Source of the DNA: Fratercula arctica
Lineage: Eukaryota > Chordata > Aves > Charadriiformes > Alcidae
Length of the DNA stretch: 64,000 nt
Direction of reading: 5' to 3'
Assembly (NCBI GenBank): GCA_947846985.1
Contig: CANTUZ010000004.1
Location: 4,888,927-4,952,926 of the forward strand
The stretch's first letter is position 1; the number at the start of each line of letters is the position of its first letter. Under the pieces are notes generated by a model. That model was not told the origin of the DNA, searched no databases, and was given only the letters and a program-made list of their open reading frames with translations. Below, in pieces: positions 1 to 11,600 of the stretch. The position numbers and the translations under genes were made by a program.

Positions 1-2052
1 CCGAAGGTGTGTGATGTTTTCAGGAACCCTATTTGACCGTCTAAGGAAATCAGAGGAGGGAACTGGGGAATACCATTAAGGGTTGGAAATCATGCAGGAG
101 TTCACTGATGCAGGCAGTGCCATAAGGTCCAGTTTGGATTAGGCTCATTTCATTTCCTCTAGATTCTACAGTATCTTTTGTGGCAGCTCACCTTGAAGTA
201 AGAAAACCTTTTTATAATTTTGTCTTTTAATACAATGATAAATAGTTAAATTAGTGACTTCACTTAGAAAGAATAAAGACTGAATATACTAATATATAGG
301 CTGTCGCTTCCTTTGGCAGCCCCTTTGTAGCCCCACTGTAGCTGCAGCTTGGATTTGTGTCTCTCCTAACCCTAATCCTCTACTTTTTCCCAGCAATAGC
401 TGTCAGCTTTTCGCACCTGGGGGCAGAACAGGGAAGGCACTGTCAGAGCAGAATTACACCTGCTGCTTTCGCCTCTGGGCTTTGTGCACCTTCCAAGCTG
501 AAGCTCCCTTAGCCCAGCTTTTCTTCTCTCTCCCTTTCTTAATAAAGCTGCATCCGCAGAGTTCTAGGAACTCTGTGAAATGCAACTGCTTTTGACACGG
601 AACATGGATGCCTGTGAAAACCAACCTCCTTTTTCTAAGCAAAACCTTATTGTGGGATATAGTTTTGCATTCATTTTTAAATCCATTTTTGTTTAACAAA
701 AAAAAGGAAATATTAAATCATTTCTTGTTCAGCGTAAGTGTTGCGCTAGGATGAGAGAGAAATCCCTTTCAGCAAAAAGTAATATTCTCCGATTATTCTG
801 ATATTCATTCATATGGAGAATTTTAGGCATTTTAAGTTTCTGGAAGCTCTTCTGCAAATAATATCAAGTAAAATATTTAATACTTTTAGAACACTCTTCA
901 TAACGCTATTATTAAGAGTTATAGAGTAATAAGAGTAATAGTAACTCTCCAGCCCTATGCATGGCATATTATTGAGCATTCCCTGGCGGAGTCATGTATT
1001 ATATATGCCCTGTTTAACTTGTATTCATTTTGTACATCTGAAAATAATTTGCCATCAGTTGTGCATACAGAGACCCCTAATGTTCAGACAGTTAGAATAA
1101 GCAAAAGACACTTGTCTGATGTTTTATTTTAAAACTCGCCAAGTGTGCAGGCTTTACACTACCTTTTAAAGTGAAACTGCCAAATGTTCCCAAGTCTTTG
1201 ATTTACCCATTGCAGTGACCTTTATAAAATTTCTCTATGTAATACGTGGCAATTGTCATCAGAATTAAGGACAGCAGTTGCCAACGTTTTCAAATGTCAA
1301 ACTTTCAATTTCCTTAAATCTTCCAGATAAACATACACTTTGTGAAACAGCTGACCGACTGCCGTCTGAAGCATTCTTGTGCTTTTTGTTCCATTTGATG
1401 TCCAGAAGACACCTTTATGTTTGCTGAGTCACAGCTCTGATTTAAATCAGGGTAAGGAAGTGTGTAAAAACTATTCATTACTTACACATGATCAAACCTG
1501 ATGGGAAACTGGACTTCTTTCCAGATAATACCAAATACTGGAACTATAGTCTAGCAGGCTGTCTTTTTCACAGAATGCTACTGAACTACGTTCTAACTTC
1601 GCACGGAATACACGCCATTTTCTGAAGACACAAATGATCTGAAAGCAGAAAATTAAAATTATAACCAAATCCATCCAACTAAATCTGAATGCAATTTAAA
1701 AGGAAAAGATATGCCAAAGTTTTTATGAAGACTGTTGCTTAATATCTGAGAGTTAAGTATCACAAAAGCACAGAACAGAGTAATTCATTCATGGGGAAAA
1801 ATGCACTTTTTTCTTGAATTATTAATGTTATTTTTTTTTTCTTGAATAATTGGTACTATTTAAAGAGCTTGGGTCTGATTTCTTTTTTGGTGGGGGCTGG
1901 GGAATTGTGTTGGTTTGTACTGTGCGTATGTGTGTCTTGAACTTTATGGGTTTAAAATTACCAGGCATTGAGTATTCAATCAGTACACTGTCAAAATAAC
2001 AGTTGGGGTTTTTTTGTTTAATCCATACACAAATGACCTTTTTCCCATTCAG
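1..2052. other. AT-rich non-coding DNA, probably intronic
   Basis: No repeat or exon is supported here. A 3' splice-like site occurs before 1327, after a pyrimidine tract ending in ttccag, and the sequence after it keeps several CpGs. No good splice donor follows before the frames close. If the exon at 2053 is real and internal, this stretch is intron sequence of that gene. Confidence 0.4.
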
Positions 2053-2172
2053 TATGAACTGGCAAAACAGCTACACTCATCCATGCTACAGCATGGCATA
2101 GATCTGCCTTTATTCCAGTTTCTAACTGATCCATTTACTTCTTTAAAGACCGCAGCAGCATACCCATTGCTT
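2053..2172 (+). CDS. Candidate internal coding exon of an unidentified gene
   Basis: Seen: the block is preceded by a pyrimidine-rich 3' splice site (ctttttcccattcag) and followed at once by a full GTGAGT donor. It is 120 bp, exactly 40 codons, and open in frame 0. The peptide starts YELAKQLHSS and ends TAAAYPLL; it looks helical and has no low-complexity stretch. The frame starts and ends in phase 0, so it can join in frame to the block that ends at 3641. Inference: an internal exon of a + strand gene whose 5' part lies left of the window. I do not recognise the protein; an alpha-helical repeat protein is possible but is a guess. It could still be a chance open frame, since codons of this composition stay open over 40 triplets fairly often. 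The paired strong splice sites are the main argument for it. Confidence 0.45.
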
Positions 2173-3480
2173 GTGAGTGAGTGCACAAGTTACTTGTTTC
2201 ACTGCCTGGCTCACCACTTCAATTTTCTCTGAAATATAAATAGCAAAATACTTCTGTGATAGACCATAGAGATAAACATGAACAAATGAATTGGCTTTTT
2301 TCCCACACGGAAGGGTAGTCTACCTTGAGAAAACCAGCTGAAGGTTATGGAACAGTGTCCTATGGGCAGCAGCAGTGCTGGAGGTAGAAGGTGAAATCTA
2401 CATAGAGTCATTTTAATTTTAGAAATTCCACTTTCTATGCTTCCAAAACTCATCTTCTCTTCCAACAGAACCATTTGTTAAAAAAAAAAAAAAAAAAAAA
2501 TCTTTTGACCAATATGAAAACAGGGAAAAAAAAGGTATTTTGAAAGTCCTTATGTTTCTGGATTCTATACCAGAAAAAACACATATACAACCCAATGCAA
2601 TGTCAGTCTATAAAATGCTTGGTAGACAATTTTTCTTGGTGGCAGACCGGATTACTACATTGAAAAAAAGCCACCTTACAGTCATGTCATCTTCCAAATG
2701 TAAGTGCTGCAAAGGGAGAACATCTTCAGAAGGTGTGTGGTTGGGTTTTGCATTTGGGGGGTGTCAGGGGGCTTGTCCCACTCACTTTCACCAACCCTTC
2801 TGCAGCAATGGGGGCCAAAACTTGCCGAATTAAAAACGGAACTGGTTTTTATTACCTAGTTTTTCTCCAGGAGCAGTGCAATACCATAAAGTCTAGTGTA
2901 AAACAGCACAGATAGTGATGACAGCCTGACTTCTGTGGCTGGAAACTGTAAATTACTGATCATGAACACTCGAATCATCGCAAATGCTAGAATAAAATTT
3001 ACATTAAATACTTCTCAGACCGTCTAGGACAATAGTGAATACTATGTGTTTGTTATAGCAGCGCAGTCAATGAACACAGTGGCCAGTCTTTATTTTTGTC
3101 TTGGACAACAGTCTTCATTGTTAGTCTAATGCTCATACTTTGTATTCTACACAAGAGGCAGGAATGTAAATGGCCATAAACTTAAGCAGCATTTAGTACC
3201 TAATCCTGGTTGTTCTACCCAGCCCTGGCCTCTTAAACTCAACAGTTTCATGGAGGGAATCTAGCTGAGGCATTAGATAACCTTTCACAGATAAAGTTTC
3301 TTCTTTAATTAAACAATATCCCTGAAAGAACAAATCACTTTCTAAGAGCGGAGAGACTGCTGTAGATACACCAGAAAATAAATTGGGTAACTCCCATCTC
3401 CCCAGTAGTACATGTAGCTGCCTTTTATACATCTTCCACTCAATTTCCCGATAAACCCAGAAAATGCATATTCACTGCAG
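2173..3480. other. Putative intron, no gene seen
   Basis: This stretch holds a 21-base poly(A) run at 2480-2500. A further exon-like block lies around 2563-2700, with acceptor-like ataccag and donor-like AAAT|GTAAGT. Its only long open frame needs a phase-1 start, which does not fit the neighbouring phase-0 exons, so I did not call it. Confidence 0.35.
2480..2500 (+). repeat. Poly(A) run, 21 bases
   Basis: This is an uninterrupted A homopolymer. No recognisable retroelement body lies immediately 5' of it, so it is treated as simple sequence and not as a SINE or processed pseudogene tail. Confidence 0.9.
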
Positions 3481-3641
3481 CAATTTATCCTCAACGCTTC
3501 AGTGGAGAACTGTCTTAATTTGCCAATTAACACTTCACCACCCTCCAGCAGGGCCATCAGTTTCTTTCCGACTGTTAAAGCAGCAGTGGGATTGTGCTCA
3601 CTCACTTCACAACGTGCTGCTGCCAAGGGGGTTACGTACAG
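3481..3641 (+). CDS. Candidate internal coding exon, same putative gene
   Basis: Seen: the frame stays open from 3418 to 3641 and ends at a good donor (TACAG|GTGAAAG). The 5' boundary is uncertain. Starts after ctgcag (3481) or after catgtag (3418) both keep phase 0 and so join in frame to the exon ending at 2172; a start after aacccag (3461) would not. Read from 3481 the peptide begins QFILNASVEN, is rich in Ser, Pro and Ala in the middle, and ends AAAKGVTY plus two bases of an Arg codon. The exon therefore ends in phase 2, which matches the exon at 12994. The opposite strand is also open here with a plausible peptide, but it has no matching splice donor, so the + strand is preferred. I do not recognise the product. 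Confidence 0.35.
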
Positions 3642-3818
3642 GTGAAAGTCCTTTCCATTACAACGTTCTCACTTACAGAATATAAGATTTGAAATAGCTT
3701 GTTACTGTCTCAAGCCATCACTCTGGCAACAGCTACACGGGCTGAAGTTTTTCTGAATAATTTCTTTGTTTTTTAAACAAATGGAACTAAAAGATATCAA
3801 TATATATAGTAGCTTTGC
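3642..3818. other. Start of a long putative intron
   Basis: If the exons ending at 3641 and starting at 12994 belong together, this begins an intron of about 9.35 kb that contains the CR1 copy, the older repeats and the 4842-4973 cryptic exon. Nothing else is seen in this short stretch. Confidence 0.3.
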
Positions 3819-4106
3819 AGTACCTAAAGGTGGCCTGCAGGAAAGCTGGGGAGGGACTCGTTTCAGGGAGTGGAGCGATAGAACGAGGGGGAACAGTTTT
3901 AAACTGAAAGAGGGGAGATTTAGATGAGATACTGGGAAGAAATTCTTGGCTGTGAGGGCGGTGAGCCCCTGGCCCAGGTTGCCCAGAGAAGCTGTGGCTG
4001 CCCCATCCCTGGAGGGGTTCAAGGCCAGGTTGGACGGGGCTTTGGGCAACCTGGGCTGGTGGGAGGTGTCCCTGCCCAGGGCAGGGGGGTTGGACTAGAT
4101 GAACTG
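3819..4106 (+). mobile_element. CR1 LINE 3' fragment, sense orientation
   Basis: The sequence follows the well-known avian CR1 3' region: a gcctgcaggaaagctgggga segment, then the block encoding the end of CR1 ORF2 (motifs KFKLKEGRF-like, WPRLPREAV, APSLEGFKARLDGALGNL). It closes with the cctgcccagggcaggggggt box and a truncated gatgaact end. The ATTCTATG tail is missing. The copy is 5' truncated and its reading frame is broken by a stop (TAG in place of the usual codon after the GRF motif), so it is an inactive relic. The open frames in this interval are remnants of CR1 ORF2, not a host gene. Confidence 0.93.
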
Positions 4107-4841
4107 GAGAGAAGGGGGAATGGGAAAACTATCGATTATACTTAAATTTTTTGTCTTGTTATCAGACCATCAATGACTCTCCTGCACGCTAAACCAGTAT
4201 CGAGTGGCATATTTAGAGCTTTTTTGTTGTTTATTTTGCTTCACGCACTGGCCGCAGAAAGCAGAGTCCAGTGTTCAGTCAGGCCGTAGTTGTATTTCCT
4301 CAGTGCTGCAGCTTCCTTGCTCTACAGTGCTGCTGCACCTTCCAAAGAACGAATTTGTAAATAATAAAGGTCTGACCATGTGCAGATCTCTTTAAAGCAA
4401 CTGCATGCTATTTCTTAGTAACTTTTCATAATCGTATTAAATAGCATACTTTAACAGTTTAACCTTGAGAACAGTGTGAAGGCAGTAAACATATTATGTC
4501 TCTTTCAGCTTTTAAGGTGATAATTTGCTTCAGATCATGCTCTGGGTGTTTTGTTTCAATCAGTTCTGTCTCGTAACATGTATCTGCAAGATACCAGGTC
4601 TTAAGTGTGATTCTTTGTAACATTGTCTTTTCAAAATAAACGTAACTGTTCAGTTTTCCCTCAACACTTTTTTATTTTAAGGTAAGAAATTATATAAACT
4701 TGTTCTCCAGGAAGTCCTGCCAATCACCATGCATTGAATTTTTGTTCTAGAGAAAAGTTATAATCCTCATGATTTTAAGTTGTACTGAGGGTAGGTTTAA
4801 TTTTTCATCTGACTTTCTTAGTATCTGCTTTTGTTTTCCAG
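4107..4841. other. Non-coding DNA, nothing supported
   Basis: This is AT-rich sequence with no repeat I recognise. A donor-like AAG|GTAAGA at 4681 has no convincing exon in front of it. Confidence 0.35.
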
Positions 4842-4973
4842 CAGTAACATCGAATGTGGGAAATGCTAGGGCTGAGGTTCTATTGAAACCATTGCTCGGC
4901 TCCTCCCGATCGCACTCCAGCTGATCTACAAAAGGAAGAGCAATTGGAAGTTTTCCTCCTCTCCTCTGCACAG
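4842..4973 (+). other. Cryptic or degenerate exon with consensus splice sites
   Basis: Seen: a long pyrimidine tract ending in ttgttttccag, then 132 bp, then ACAG|GTAGGA. Both splice sites are good and the block keeps CpGs. No single frame is open throughout. One frame is open for its first 26 codons and a second for its last 30; they are offset by one base around the CCC run near 4908. In the phase required by the exon ending at 3641, the block reads a TAG after eight codons. Inference: either an old exon broken by a one-base indel (real or an assembly error), or a poison exon whose inclusion would stop translation. Confidence 0.3.
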
Positions 4974-7900
4974 GTAGGAAGTTGATACTTGTTATGAGTT
5001 CGTATGTCCTGGCACTATAAGTAGTATTCACGTGTTTAGGTCACGGGAAATCTAAATGATAGAAAAGGAGTCTTGGCCTATGTGTTTGGGACCAATTTCT
5101 CTCAGTTCCTTGATGGTATGCAGCCGCTCAACCTGTAACAGAAATCAATGGCTAAAGCAGAAGCTTGATGAAAATTACAGGGATAATTTAGGATTTTAAA
5201 GAAAGCTGATAATATTTTAATCTAATATTATAAAATCTCATTTACAGCTCAGAGAACCCATTTAAAGGCAACAAAAGCTTTGCTATTGATTGATGTGAAC
5301 CAGGCACACAGAGACAGTCGTGCAGGCTGGGGAAGGATCGCAGCTGTTAGGGTTCCCTTAGAGTTAAATCTGCATCATTGGCACGTTTGTCTTTGTCTGA
5401 AGGGGACTTTGTTTTCTTATGAGCTGTGAGGGAGCGCTCATGCCATGCTGTCTTACAGAGAACCTGGACTCAGAAGAGGTCCAGGTTGATCCTGAGGTTG
5501 GTAGATCCATGTTTACCTAAACTGACAAACCAAACCATCAGTGGAGAGAGGGCAGAGGCAATGTGAAGTCTACTGCTTTCTCAACCAAAGCTAAAACGCT
5601 TACAGGGAGACTGTGATAATGGTTGGCAGTTTGTTTGCTCCTGGAGAGAGCCATGCAACCCAAGCACTTCTTGTTCTAATCTTGCCCAGAGGCATTCATA
5701 AAAAGAGAAATGGGAGTTTTCGCTGTAAGAAACAAATAAATTGTCTGTCGCTACCTCAGACACCAAATGGTCACATTCACTGAAGAGGAAGCTTTTGCCA
5801 TTAAAATATTATGGATAAATGATATATTATGTAAATGCGAGAAGCCACTTTACTACTTTTTGCACTGCAGATTTCTTCTTAATCTCATCCGTGATGGGCA
5901 AAAGACTGTAAACAGATGGAAAGACCTCTGCCAGTTCTGTTAGACTACGCGGTTGGATTAGAGCCAATTGCTAGAAGTTTCTCACAAAGCGTAGTGCTTT
6001 TCATTGCAATCAGACTTCAGCTAAAATACATTTCTGAGATAAATGCAAATCTGGCATTGTTTTCTGTATCTGAGTATTCAGGCGTACAGCTGTTCAATTG
6101 CCAAATAATTTAAATTTTTGAAAACTAGTTCATTTACTGCAAATGTGTTTACAGGGATCAGTTGGAACTTCTATGCAGTGGAAAAAAAATCCTCTTTAAA
6201 AATGAACAGTGCTTCTGTATTACAGTTTGCTCTCTCCAGTTTTGGGACACATAAACTTATGGGGCCAATGGTTTACTTTAAGTGACTAGAATACATGTTA
6301 TTAATCGATAATGTGATAAATGAACTGGTCATCAACTATTTATCATAGGAGAATGTAATTTTACTCTGTACTAATTGTTGATGTTCAGCGAGTTCTTAGA
6401 TCTTTTCAAAATCTTATTCTTCATATGCGACTTTGAATTGTACACTGCTTTTTGTTGCAGTATTATAAAACATGCTAATTTGACTGAAAATGGGTAAACT
6501 TTGTACGTCTTATTTTGGTAACAAAACCAAAAGAGTCAAAAGTTATGGTATGTTTTTCATCAGCTGAGCTACTTTGCAAGACAGCAGGTTTGCAGCCGGC
6601 TGAGGTCTCGCACACAGACAGGTACTGCAGACATCTGCCATGTACCCAAATCCTGTTGATTTGTTAAGGAGATTAAAAATTACTAGAGTTTTGCTGGTTT
6701 TCTAGTTTTTTTTCCTGGTTAGTCAGTAATCTTTGGGTTCGGGGATCTTTCCCCCTCTCTTTTTTTTTACTGTCTGATCATACTAACCTGTGTGATTTGT
6801 CTTTCATCCCAAAATCCCATGCTTCCTTCTAATTTGGCTCTCCTTTGCCTTTGTTCCACCTGCAGTAATTAACCTACTTTCTTCTCCCCTCCTGCTTTCT
6901 GGGAGAACCTGGTATTATAATTCATTATTGTGGCACTTGCATAAGAAATACTTATGCAAGCAAAATAATATTTTATTAGAAGATTTTAAGAGCTGTGTGT
7001 TTATATCAAATGCATCAGGACTTGAAGATGCACTGAAGTAAGTAAATACTAAAAGAGATTTAGATCCTGGCTGGAGTTTCCTGTTGCTCAAGAGAATGAT
7101 ACCTCATCACACATGGATTACAGTTTTGGTGATTGGCATAGTTTGGTCATTATTTGCAAGTGCTAAATAAGTTTACTGTAATACTAAGTAAATATACTCA
7201 ATAAAAATAGTAAGTAGCAGGACAAATAGTTTTAATTGAAACTAGCAGTAACTATATTACTAAACTTTCATATAGCCATAGAGGTGGACCAACACTTCCT
7301 TGTGTCAAGCATTGTACTCTATGTACAAGTTATTAGAAATCATGAAACACTGTGCTTTTAATTTGTCTCACTAAAATCCTAGCTTTGTGGAGAAATCGCT
7401 TCATTTGAAAGCTGTGTTTTTACCCAGCCTCTACAAAGTGGTAATTGGCCTGTTGCAGTTTTATTTCAAGTCTCTTCTGTGATGTCTTGTTTTATCTTTA
7501 TGCTTGTTCCTTTCATTTACTTTAACTGTCTCCCTCACTTTTAAACTATTCCTGTTGTCTGAAGTTAAGCTTTGGCAGATTTTATTTGTGTTTTCCGTTC
7601 CTCATGAAGGGATGTTGAATAAGTATTTTATCATTACTATTAAATAGGGGCTCTTTTGTAGTCAGATCTTGAAACAAATCTTATAGATGTGACTTACCGA
7701 AGAGAGCCTTCTCTTGTGAAGTTTTTGGACTAGTGGCAGCTTTTATTCACAATCCAACATCATTTGTATTGTGTTCTAACAGCATTCTGCATATTATCAC
7801 TTCTGTAACAAGGAACACTACATCAATATTTTTATTTAAAACCTGGCACTCATTTTAGCTCATACTGTATTATCATGTGTATAAAGGCAGTTGTGCATAT

Positions 7901-8434
7901 CTATTATGCCTTCGGTAGGTGATCCTTCCTTTTTCTTTTTTTTCAAAATGTATTTTAAGGACTTCACCTTTAATAGCTGCATAATCCCACAGGGCTTGTT
8001 CCTCCATACCCTGGAGTTTTGAAGTGCCAGCCAGGCATGTTCCCTACTGTTTAAACTGGAGCCCACTGCTCAGCGGGCTCATTGGTATGCCAAAATATTT
8101 CCCTGTTCTCAAGAAAAGATGATCCTTTCTCTGTATGCTGTTACTCCACCGTTCATAAAGGCTCTTTGTCTCTGGATTTCAGTGCAGCATGGGGACCACT
8201 GCCATGCTGCTCTTACTCATATTCAAAATTCTTAAAATGCCACTCTACTGTACGCGAAAGGAGGTGTCCTAGATTTCTCCTTCATTGCCTCCTTGGACAC
8301 GTCTGTCAAGTCCGCATGCTGCTCTTTCACTGACTGGAGAGCTCTTTCCCTTTCACAGAGAAGAAACTTCCTGGAAACTCCCGCCCGTGTTTCTCTCCAA
8401 GTAGCTGTGGAGGGCCACTAAGAATTACGAGGAG
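4974..8434. other. Non-coding DNA, probably intronic
   Basis: No gene is supported. Both strands around 5039-5133 give short open frames next to acceptor-like sites. They overlap one another and neither has supporting downstream structure. The stretch holds the perfect inverted repeat at 6936-6960. Confidence 0.35.
6936..6960. repeat. Perfect 10-bp inverted repeat with 5-bp spacer
   Basis: The arms CTTGCATAAG and CTTATGCAAG are exact reverse complements around the spacer aaata. Each arm contains TTGCATAA/TTATGCAA, which resembles C/EBP-type or PAR-bZIP half-site pairs. Function is inferred only from that resemblance. Confidence 0.8.
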
Positions 8435-8560
8435 GGCTGAAGCAGACAGGAGATGAGAGGCAGAGTGCTGGGATTGTTCAGCTTCGTGGAGAGAAGTTTT
8501 GGGGCAGATCTTAATGCCAAAACATTCCACAGGGTACATCCTAGAAGATACATAGTAACA
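8435..8560 (+). mobile_element. Possible very degenerate CR1 fragment
   Basis: The order gaggagggctgaagc, then ctgggattgttcagcttcg, then gagaagttttggggcaga follows the CR1 block usually reading like gaggagcggctgag, ggttgttcagcctgg, gagaagaggaggct. Identity is low and the ends are unclear. The longest open frame of the window, on the minus strand over 8327-8836, crosses this relic and the minisatellite next to it and is therefore not called as a gene. Confidence 0.35.
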
Positions 8561-8617
8561 GAATGTCTTGGGATTAGCAAAGAACGAAAAACCTTTCCAT
8601 ACATCCCTGTTCCTCGT

Positions 8618-8680
8618 CTGTCCTATAAAAACATCTGTCCTACAAAAACATTCTGTCCTATAAACACATCTGTATAGACA
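8618..8680 (+). repeat. Minisatellite, three 17-18 bp units plus a partial
   Basis: The unit ctgtcctataaaaacat occurs at 8618-8634, with changes at 8635-8652 and 8653-8669, followed by a partial copy starting ctgtata. Units differ by one or two substitutions and one inserted T. Confidence 0.85.
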
Positions 8681-11600
8681 GGTGGTGTTCTCTCCATCGC
8701 AGATGATGCAGAGATCTAAAGACTTCATACTCACAGATGTTTGCAAAGATTCCTTTAACTGTTGGAGAATAGAGAGCAGAGGGAAGTTACTGAAAATGCT
8801 CTCAAGAAACCTTGATAGATCTGAAGGTCTTAACAATTTAACGACCCTTTCTCACAGGAAAAGGCAGGTTTTCTGTAATCTTTGGAGAGGGCTTCCTTCA
8901 CTAAGGCTTCTGCACCAAAGTCCTTCCACATCACTTGAAAACAAGTACGAAATCAGTTTGTTTATCTCCACTCCTTCCTCTTCTGCATGACAAGTTGAGG
9001 ATAACTCTGCTGTCATTTGGTAGCTTTGCTTGCTGAGCTCACCATGTTGGGGAACAGTCGCAGAATTTTCTCCTCAGAAGCAGACCCCAGGCTTAGCAGC
9101 TTTAGCAGCACCAAGAGGAAAATCTTTCCTCCTGGAAGATTTTTGTTTGTATTTATTTAAGGTTGCTAAGCCAGATGCTGTATTCCTGCAATGGGGAGAA
9201 AGCTTAGGAATTCAAATGTATCTATCTCTTCTATCAGTGGCACTGCTGAAAGAAAAATCAGTCAAATGGAGAGCGAGGCATAAGCTATAAGCATGCAGCT
9301 GACCACAAGAGAGTAAGAAGAATATGAATACGCAACAGCTCTTTGCAGCACCATCCATTACTTAATGTTTCTCGGATAATCTGCTAACGTGAATAAGCCT
9401 GTAAAAAGTTTCTTCAGCATATAGAAATGGAAGTTTCAGTATTAGAAAATACCTTGATGTATTTTGTGATATTTCTTCCAAACCTGCCTTTAGACAGTTT
9501 TTTAATTCTTCTATTAGGCAGATTTTCCTCACTACCTGCTCTGAAGGACTTGAAGACAGTGAGATGGGGAGGGAGGGAGGCATGGCAATTTCCCTGAAGT
9601 CAGCAGCTGGCTATGGGAATGACAAGGGGCTGGGGAGGGGTGGGGTAGGGTGCGGGGTGTCACTTCTTCCTTCTAGAAAAAGGTGTCTATTCACTTATCC
9701 TCCCATTTCCCTGGCAGGTGAGTATTAGCTAAAAGAATAGCAGTGATGAAATTATATCATCATCTCTGAATTCAAACCTAAACCAGACTGAAGTTTACAT
9801 AGATACATTTATCTTTGTTTAGCTGTTCTTCTTTACTATATATGCTTATTCCTTCTACTGAAACAATCAGCATTAAGCTACTGAATACAATACTTTACAT
9901 TATGCTTGAATAATTCAAAAAGACATATTGAAAACCTTTTTAGGGTAAGTCAAAACGCAACTTTGGTTAAAAGGCTCAAAGTGGATGGGCTTTGTTTGAT
10001 TATGGTCTGGAGTATTTAAAAATCTTGGCTTCCTTTGTCAGTAGGGAGGCATTTTGGCTACACTGGTATTTTTTGTACTTACTCTGCTAATCGCTTTTGT
10101 TTTTTCTATGCTTCATATTACATTTAAGAAGCCAGTAGTGTCTTTATCTCACTGTTCACTGAATTAAGAATGTATTCACATCATCTTCTTTTTGCTGAAT
10201 AAGCTTGATCTCTTCCGGAAATAAAGTTTCTTTTAGAAGCAAATCTAACATGAAAAACTGAAGTTTATAAGAATCAATAAAAAGTACAGGAACTTGACTC
10301 CTGTTTTCCTTCAGCAGATTTTTGAAACAAAATTCCAGCATAACTTAGCAACAGGATAAGTAAAGACATAGCTTTGTTTATGGGGAAAAGTGCATGCTTT
10401 ATCTTTTCTGTTTGTTGTTTACAGTTATGAGTGGCAGAAACTTGTTTTAATGTAAGGTGAAAATTCACTATATAGCCCCCTCATGACAGGAACACAAGTG
10501 CTTTAGAGCAGCTGCATATCGTAAGACTTCTGATAAAAATCAACTGGATTGTTAATGCTGCACAGTAATATCACTAGCTAGGTGGGAAAATATAAGTACT
10601 CACATTTTTCCCTTGCTGAATTCTCTGTTGTTTACTATGGTCACATCACTCGTTGTCACACTGGCATACATTACATGTGATACACAAAATTATTTTTTGT
10701 TGGAATAAAATGTACCCCACAAAGTTTGCATTCCTTATCTGGCCTACAACATCATCCTCTAATATTGAGCAAATGGATCTAATGTCATCAATCCCATCAA
10801 CATAATCAGAGAGGATACAAATCTGTCCCTATATTTTGTTTCCCTCAAGATTATTCATTGAAGGAGAAAACTAATTAATTTATGTTAATACACACCAACA
10901 TGTTTTTGCAGCTTTTTTCTCTACTGAAGATTTCTAAGAAAAGTTAGATTTTAGGAGTGCCAGGGCCTTAATTGTTTTTTTGTAAAATGTTCAGTAAACT
11001 GGAGAAGCTGGAGGTGTCTTGTTAAACCTAGCAATTTTTCGAGTTGTTTAAACCAGGAGATGACAGCCTTTAATAACGACAGTATAGTTCATTTTCGTAA
11101 GTATTACACCTATTTTTGTCTTCCTTCATCTGTGGTGTTAACTAAGGGTGACTCAAAAAGGATAACCAGTATTTTTATTCAGAAAGTAGTTTGCAACTCT
11201 ACAAGGGAATAATTTAGATTCTCCCCTTTCTTTTTGCCGTACTTGGTGGGTTTTTTTAAATTCAATATAAAATTAGATTTGACCAGGTAGATTAAACATT
11301 TGAGTAATTTTTTCTCCCAAAAAGTTCCTTCCAACCAATTGATTATCAAGTACAACCTGTACATCATCACACTGAGTTAGAACAAGGGTGCATCTTGTCC
11401 ACAAGCAGATGCAGAGAGCAAAAAAGGGCAGGTATGTATGATACGTCCTCTGATATCCTTGCATTTCCATCTATTTCCAGATTAGATTTCCTGAGCTAGA
11501 TATAGTTTCTGTCTACTTAGTAACCCATAATTTTTCCGAGTACTTGATGAGTTTTCCCTTTGGTAACAAGTAATGCAGATGTGCTACCCACTGTGCGAGA

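Noticed and set aside
1327..1451. Exon-like block after an acceptor at 1326
   Set aside because: All frames close before the donor-like GTAAGG at 1452; no other good donor.
2563..2700. Block between ataccag and AAAT|GTAAGT
   Set aside because: The open frame needs a phase that does not match the exons on either side.
3342..3626. Minus-strand open frame (94 codons) opposite the candidate exon ending at 3641
   Set aside because: The peptide looks plausible, but no splice donor is present at its 3' side, whereas the + strand has a donor in matching phase.
3702..4145. Overlapping open frames on both strands near 3.7-4.1 kb
   Set aside because: They are CR1 ORF2 sequence and its antisense, not host genes.
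5039..5133. Terminal-exon-like frames on both strands
   Set aside because: They overlap each other; the + version needs an intron of about 65 bp from the frame-broken block at 4842-4973, and the minus version has no upstream partner.
8327..8836. Longest open frame in the window (169 codons, minus)
   Set aside because: It crosses a degenerate CR1 fragment and a minisatellite, has no splice sites and shows no recognisable domain.
9677..9717. 41-bp micro-exon between good splice-like sites
   Set aside because: The length breaks phase with the candidate neighbours; the tract is probably just pyrimidine-rich sequence.
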